Positions 59,883 to 64,000 of a DNA stretch of 64,000 nucleotides are shown here, piece by piece. This DNA comes from Halonotius pteroides. GTDB taxonomy: Archaea > Halobacteriota > Halobacteria > Halobacteriales > Haloferacaceae. The notes under the pieces are model-generated. The model did no database searches. It had not been told where the DNA came from and saw only the letters and a list, made by a program, of their open reading frames with translations. The position numbers and the translations under genes are program-made. Numbering within the stretch: the first letter of the stretch is position 1; every line of letters begins with the position of its first letter. The DNA lies in the NCBI RefSeq assembly GCF_003605635.1, contig NZ_QMDW01000002.1, positions 174,046 through 238,045 of the forward strand. The letters are read 5' to 3'.

Positions 59883-61943
59883 ATGAGTGATGCGGACGCC
59901 GCCCCCCTCCAACCTGACCGGCCGGGGGAGGATCGCCCTTTCACCGTCGACGCGCCGTTCGAGCCCGCTGGCGACCAGCCAGACGCCATCGAGCAGTTGG
60001 TCGCGGGCTACGAGTCGGGGATGGACGAACAGACGCTGCTCGGCGTGACTGGCTCGGGCAAGACAAACACTGTCTCGTGGGTTATCGAGGAACTCGACAC
60101 ACCGACGCTCGTCTTAGCGCACAACAAGACGCTGGCGGCCCAGCTCTACGAGGAGTTTCGAGAGCTGTTTCCCGACAACGCCGTCGAATACTTCGTTTCG
60201 TACTACGACTACTACCAGCCGGAGGCGTACGTCGAACAGACCGACACCTACATCGACAAGGATATGTCGATCAACGAGGAAATCGAGCGACTGCGACACT
60301 CCGCCACCCGGTCGCTGTTGACGCGAGATGACGTGATCGTCGTCGCCTCCGTCTCGGCGATCTATGGGCTCGGCGATCCGGGCAACTACCGGAAGCTGGC
60401 CCTCGAACTGACGACGGGCCAGCAGATCGACCGCGACGACCTCCTCGGTCGGCTGGTCGATCTCAACTACGAGCGCAACGACGTTGACTTCCAGCAGGGT
60501 TCCTTTCGGGTGCGCGGCGACACCGTCGAGATCTTCCCGATGTACGGTCGCTACGCCGTCCGTGTAGAGTTTTGGGGCGATGAGATCGACCGCCTGCTGA
60601 AGATCGACACACTCACCGGCGAGGTACAATCAACCGAGCCGGCGGCGCTTATCCACCCCGCAGAGCATTATTCGATCCCCGAGGGGACGCTTGAACAGGC
60701 GATCGAGGAGATCGAGCGGCTGATGGACGACCGGGTTCGGTACTTCGAGCGCGAGGGCGATCTCGTCGCGGCCCAGCGGATCGAAGAGCGGACGACCTTC
60801 GATATCGAGATGCTGCAAGAAACAGGGTACTGCTCGGGGATCGAGAACTATTCCGTTCACATGTCGGATCGGGACTCGGGTGAGGCCCCCTACACGCTGC
60901 TCGATTACTTCCCCGATGATTTCCTGTGTGTTGTCGATGAATCACACGTTACCTTGCCACAGATCAAGGGTCAGTACGAGGGCGACAAATCCCGCAAAGA
61001 CTCGCTGGTCGAAAACGGGTTCCGGCTGCCGACGGCCTACGACAACCGCCCGCTGACCTTCGAGGAGTTTGAGCAGAAAACCGAGCGGATGCTCTACGTG
61101 AGCGCGACCCCCGGCGACTACGAGCTAGAACACTCCGAACAGGTCGCCGAACAGATTGTCCGGCCGACCTACCTTGTCGATCCCGGCGTCGAAACCGCGC
61201 CCGCAACCGGCCAGATCGACGACCTGACCGACCGCATCAACGAGCGGATCGACCGGGACGAGCGGACACTCGTCACGACGCTCACCAAGCGGATGGCCGA
61301 AGATCTCACCGAGTATCTCGAGGAAAGCGGCGTCAACGTCGCTTACATGCACGACGAAACCGACACGCTGGAACGCCACGAGTTGATCCGGAGCCTCCGG
61401 CTCGGCGAGATCGACGTGTTAGTCGGAATCAATCTCCTGCGTGAAGGGCTGGATATCCCTGAAGTCTCACTCGTCGCGATTCTCGACGCCGATCAGGAGG
61501 GCTTTCTCCGCTCGGAGACAACACTCGTCCAGACGATGGGGCGAGCCGCCCGCAACGTCAACGGCGAAGTCGTCCTCTATGCCGATGAGACGACTGACGC
61601 GATGGAGGCCGCTATCGACGAAACCCGGCGTCGCCGCCGCATTCAACGCGAGTTCAACGAGGAGCATGGCCACGAACCGACAACCATCGACAAAGCCATC
61701 GGCGAGACGAACCTGCCGGGGGCGAAAACCGACACCGACGGCGTCGCGAGCGAGGCACCGACAACCGACGACGAGGCCGCCCACCAGATCGAGCAGTTGG
61801 AAGATCGCATGCAGGAGGCCGCTAACAACCTCGAATTCGAACTCGCCGCCGACATCCGTGATCGGATTCGGGAGTTGCGACAGGAGTTCGACCTCGATGG
61901 CGGTGACGAAGGCGTTGCACCCGAAACAGAGCCGGATTTCTGA
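59883..61943 (+). CDS. uvrB: UvrABC excinuclease subunit UvrB
   Basis: A 686-residue damage-verification helicase of bacterial-type nucleotide excision repair. It has Walker [17 protein letters not shown], the beta-hairpin [40 protein letters not shown] (motif II), [20 protein letters not shown] and [19 protein letters not shown] (motif VI), plus the C-terminal UvrC-binding UVR motif [20 protein letters not shown]. The ATG at 59883 ([10 protein letters not shown]) is chosen over an in-frame start at 59769. Haloarchaea carry uvrABC by ancient transfer from bacteria. Confidence 0.97.
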   Translation: MSDADAAPLQPDRPGEDRPFTVDAPFEPAGDQPDAIEQLVAGYESGMDEQTLLGVTGSGKTNTVSWVIEELDTPTLVLAHNKTLAAQLYEEFRELFPDNAVEYFVSYYDYYQPEAYVEQTDTYIDKDMSINEEIERLRHSATRSLLTRDDVIVVASVSAIYGLGDPGNYRKLALELTTGQQIDRDDLLGRLVDLNYERNDVDFQQGSFRVRGDTVEIFPMYGRYAVRVEFWGDEIDRLLKIDTLTGEVQSTEPAALIHPAEHYSIPEGTLEQAIEEIERLMDDRVRYFEREGDLVAAQRIEERTTFDIEMLQETGYCSGIENYSVHMSDRDSGEAPYTLLDYFPDDFLCVVDESHVTLPQIKGQYEGDKSRKDSLVENGFRLPTAYDNRPLTFEEFEQKTERMLYVSATPGDYELEHSEQVAEQIVRPTYLVDPGVETAPATGQIDDLTDRINERIDRDERTLVTTLTKRMAEDLTEYLEESGVNVAYMHDETDTLERHELIRSLRLGEIDVLVGINLLREGLDIPEVSLVAILDADQEGFLRSETTLVQTMGRAARNVNGEVVLYADETTDAMEAAIDETRRRRRIQREFNEEHGHEPTTIDKAIGETNLPGAKTDTDGVASEAPTTDDEAAHQIEQLEDRMQEAANNLEFELAADIRDRIRELRQEFDLDGGDEGVAPETEPDF

Positions 61944-62039
61944 AACGACCGATCGGGCTCTCTGTTGTGGAGGTGTTCAAACGTAGCATCAGCCCTCCAA
62001 CGGCCATGAGATTAAGCACGTCCTGTGACTACATACCAT

Positions 62040-62615
62040 ATGCCGATGGGAATCGTCGGAAAGGAAGAGTTAGCCCGAGAGGTGACGGCCGCGCTCGGAG
62101 ATTGGACACCGACGCAAGCACACGAACAGGAGGCTGCGTTTCAGGACGACCTCCATGAGTATCTTGACGCCCGACTGAATGCCGGCGGCGGAAAGATCCT
62201 CGATTCGGGTGGTAACTTCGTGGTCGACAGGGTGAATAGCGATCTTGATTGTGATGTCGTCGTCAGCGATACAATTGGCATTACGGTCAGACAGGATCTC
62301 GTGGCTGATGAGATCAAACGGCTGGCTGAACAGGTTCGGGAGTATCAAAAATCATACACTCATGTTGTGGTCATTGCCTGCGGCAGTATTGATGATGACG
62401 TGTGGGAACAGCTGCAAATCACGTATCAAGACCAACACGGAATGAATAACGATCCTGGGAGCACCCCGGTGATGTTCCTTCGGCGTCGTGAGGTGAGCTA
62501 CGGTAACGGTAAGAGCGCTGCGGATTACCAACAACCGGCTGACACGACCGGAGAGAGTCTCCTTGAGATGACAGTGTCAGCGATCCAGCGTCGGGTTCGA
62601 CGATTAAAACGGTGA
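62040..62615 (+). CDS. Hypothetical protein, possibly PD-(D/E)XK nuclease-like fold
   Basis: A 191-residue protein. EQEAAFQDDLHEYLDARLNA suggests a start helix, followed by GGKILDSGGNFVVDRVNSD. Then comes DCDVVVSDTIGITVRQDLVA with DEIKRLAEQVREYQKSYTHV and VVVIACGSIDDDVWEQL. The order helix, D-x-D strand, G-I-x-V-[KR] strand, regulatory helix, hydrophobic strand resembles restriction-endonuclease-like proteins. The expected catalytic E-x-K is T-x-R here, so activity is doubtful. The ATG at 62040 is about 26 nt after TATA-like GATTAAGC (62010-62017), a leaderless arrangement. The C-terminus is basic. Confidence 0.55.
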   Translation: MPMGIVGKEELAREVTAALGDWTPTQAHEQEAAFQDDLHEYLDARLNAGGGKILDSGGNFVVDRVNSDLDCDVVVSDTIGITVRQDLVADEIKRLAEQVREYQKSYTHVVVIACGSIDDDVWEQLQITYQDQHGMNNDPGSTPVMFLRRREVSYGNGKSAADYQQPADTTGESLLEMTVSAIQRRVRRLKR

Positions 62616-63150
62616 GACGGGGGGCGTTGTTCGTGCTTCTATCCCGGTCTTAACCTATCCACTGACCAGTTGGTGGCAGCATACGGGGGCCAGTACTTCA
62701 GTATCCTGATAGACCAATGGAAGCGGTGACCCAATGGAGCAGAAAGCATGGCAAGCACTGATCCGACGAAAGCGACGCTGGTTGTGTGGCAAGATCGCCG
62801 GATCGGTTTGAGGAGCCGACGAATACGAGCACCTGTCCACCATCCAGTGGGCCGCTAACGAGTACGACAGTCACAGAAGAATCGTTGAGTTGCGGTATCG
62901 CTTTCGGTAAGGAAATTCTGACAACCGGCGACCGCCGCGGTGGCTCCGACAGAACACGTTGTGAGGAACGTGCGTCGATGGACACTTCGGGGTTGGTGTA
63001 GTCATCGAAAACCCTTTCAAGCGGTTAGATCGGACGTTGTGTTATACGATACAGCCAGCGTTCGGAACCTAGTAAAGTTAGAATTTTATATCGGTTTTAT
63101 CTAACAAATACAGCATGCATACTTAATTACCCATAGAGGATTTACAGATT
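62616..63150. other. 535-bp region with decayed coding sequence and lower GC
   Basis: No intact gene of normal size is present between the nuclease-like gene and the histidine kinase. The first 115 bp continue the preceding frame after its stop and end with VAAYGGQYFSILIDQWKR and TGA at 62727. A broken small gene follows at 62734-62910. The remainder (62911-63150) shows no convincing frame and turns AT-rich towards the kinase start, where the promoter is expected. The mixture of fragments points to an eroded accessory region. Confidence 0.5.
62734..62910 (+). pseudogene. Small gene interrupted by an in-frame TGA
   Basis: Starting at ATG 62734, 25 codons (EQKAWQALIRRKRRWLCGKI and onward) are followed by TGA at 62809. 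The same frame then continues for 32 codons with convincing protein sequence, DEYEHLSTIQWAANEYDSHR then RIVELRYRFR, to TAA at 62910. Replacing TGA by CGA (Arg) would give one 58-residue basic protein. No selenocysteine system is known in haloarchaea, so a nonsense mutation is the simplest reading. The family was not recognised. It begins four bases after the stop of an upstream fragment. Confidence 0.4.
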
Positions 63151-64000
63151 ATGGACGAGGTACCGAGCCAGTTTGAGTCGATGGATGTCGGGATCTTGAT
63201 CCACGACCCACACACTGGTGGAATTCTCTATGCTAATCACTATGCAGAAGACATCTTTGGGTATGCGAAAGACGAGCTACAGGATATGGACATCTCTACG
63301 TTCAGTTCCGAGTCATTTTCCCAAGAAGAAGCAGTTCAACGGATTCGAGCCGCTGCGGACGGACATTCACAGCAGTTTGAGTGGCGGCATAAGCGACCGA
63401 CAGGGGAATTATTTTGGGTTGAGGTTCGACTCTCTGAGGTTACGATCAACGATGAACTGTATGTCATAGCCATCGTACGGGACATCACGGAGTATAAGAT
63501 GACCCTAAGACACCTCCGTGTACTCACTCGGATCACGCGTCACAATCTCAGAAATAAATTGAATGTTATCAGTGGCTTTCTTGCGGAGTTTGATGTTGAT
63601 GATAAGGACGCTGACCAACGTATCCATGATCGAATTACTCGAAATGTAACGGAACTGCTTGATCTGACACAGTGGATCGACACCGTGAGGTCAGCTACGC
63701 GGATCACCACCCCTGTCGAAACCTGTGATATCGCACAGATGGTGCATGAGGTTGGGGAACGGTATCGACGTGAAAATGAAGCCATTACGTGGCAGCTGGA
63801 GGGTGAGGAGATCGTCGTCGCTGCTGACCCCAAGATCAAAACCGCAGTTGAGGAACTTGTTGAGAATGCGGTTCAGCACAACCCACACGATGGATTAGAG
63901 ATAACGCTCGCTGTGACACAGGGTGAGGATAACGAACAGGCCACCCGTTATCGCCTAAGCTCCAGACAGCCCATTAGCTCGGTAGCAGAGACAAATATGC
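63151..64000 (+). CDS. PAS-domain sensor histidine kinase, cut by window edge
   Basis: At least 283 codons from ATG 63151. Residues 8-110 are a PAS domain (SMDVGILIHDPHTGGILYAN, with FGYAKDELQ and WRHKRPTGELFWVEVRLSEV). The H-box with the phospho-His is LTRITRHNLRNKLNVISGFL, and the N-box is VEELVENAVQHNPHD near residue 235. There is no membrane segment, so it senses a cytoplasmic signal. Past the N-box the expected D-x-G-x-G motif is not seen; the frame reads YRLSSRQPISSVAETN, which may mean divergence or a frameshift close to the edge. Codon use is more AT-rich than in the neighbours. Confidence 0.85.
   Translation, partial: MDEVPSQFESMDVGILIHDPHTGGILYANHYAEDIFGYAKDELQDMDISTFSSESFSQEEAVQRIRAAADGHSQQFEWRHKRPTGELFWVEVRLSEVTINDELYVIAIVRDITEYKMTLRHLRVLTRITRHNLRNKLNVISGFLAEFDVDDKDADQRIHDRITRNVTELLDLTQWIDTVRSATRITTPVETCDIAQMVHEVGERYRRENEAITWQLEGEEIVVAADPKIKTAVEELVENAVQHNPHDGLEITLAVTQGEDNEQATRYRLSSRQPISSVAETNM

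Noticed and set aside
62734..62910. Selenocysteine or pyrrolysine recoding at the in-frame stop
   Set aside because: The codon is TGA, haloarchaea are not known to have selenocysteine machinery, no SECIS-like hairpin is obvious, and pyrrolysine uses TAG. A point mutation is simpler.

Overview
This 64 kb window comes from a haloarchaeon (class Halobacteria). Several things support this: strongly acidic proteins, moderately high GC with the GAC/GAG/GTC-rich codon use of halophiles, a halophile-type 2Fe-2S ferredoxin, HemAT, CheF, archaeal DnaG, DNA polymerase D large subunit, archaeal Pus10 and TrmY, leaderless promoters with TATA boxes about 25 nt upstream, and many Halobacteria-only families. 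The genus cannot be fixed from sequence alone. Most of the window is core chromosome.

Layout. 1-6.8 kb: truncated DNA polymerase II large subunit, a PPC-domain protein, an amphi-Trp protein, an enolase-like protein and a TSUP transporter. 5.8-9.4 kb: a divergent promoter with three DtxR-type iron boxes lies between a haloarchaeal protein of unknown function and a large lipoprotein with five acidic/His repeats fused to a blue-copper domain. 9.5-19.3 kb: NifU-like and small proteins, then the chemotaxis locus (HTR-like protein, cheW, cheB, cheA, cheR, HEAT protein, two cheF genes), whose cheB promoter carries a palindrome and a small leader ORF. 19.5-26.5 kb: ferredoxin, HMG-CoA synthase, HIT and TatD genes, interspersed with four PIN-type toxin-antitoxin modules. 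26.6-36.1 kb: MetAP, isocitrate dehydrogenase, two complementary cis-prenyltransferase subunits, a DUF92 protein, GNAT, DnaG and a sodium symporter with a DUF3311 partner.

36.4-44.4 kb is more accessory: a zinc-finger HTR-like protein, membrane proteins, a tRNA-Pro(CGG) followed by a 148-bp tandem repeat built from its own 3' end, TrmY, HemAT and an ArsR-controlled ABC exporter. 44.6-62 kb is housekeeping: Pus10, RNase HII, SecDF, SerB, a Brp/Blh carotene dioxygenase, Hef, malate dehydrogenase, a SpoIIM-domain membrane protein and UvrB. From about 62 kb the base composition falls, and there is a nuclease-like hypothetical, a small broken gene and a truncated PAS histidine kinase.

How the genes fit together. 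CheW, CheB, CheA, CheR and the CheF pair form the path from transducers such as HemAT to the archaellum. Pus10 and TrmY act one after the other on the tRNA T-loop. The two cis-prenyltransferase genes look like halves of one heteromeric enzyme for the polyprenyl/dolichol carrier, with DUF92 as a possible partner. Hef, UvrB, RNase HII, DnaG and PolD belong to replication and repair. The strongest candidates for something not well described are the iron-box lipoprotein locus, the split cis-prenyltransferase with DUF92, and the tRNA-derived tandem repeat.
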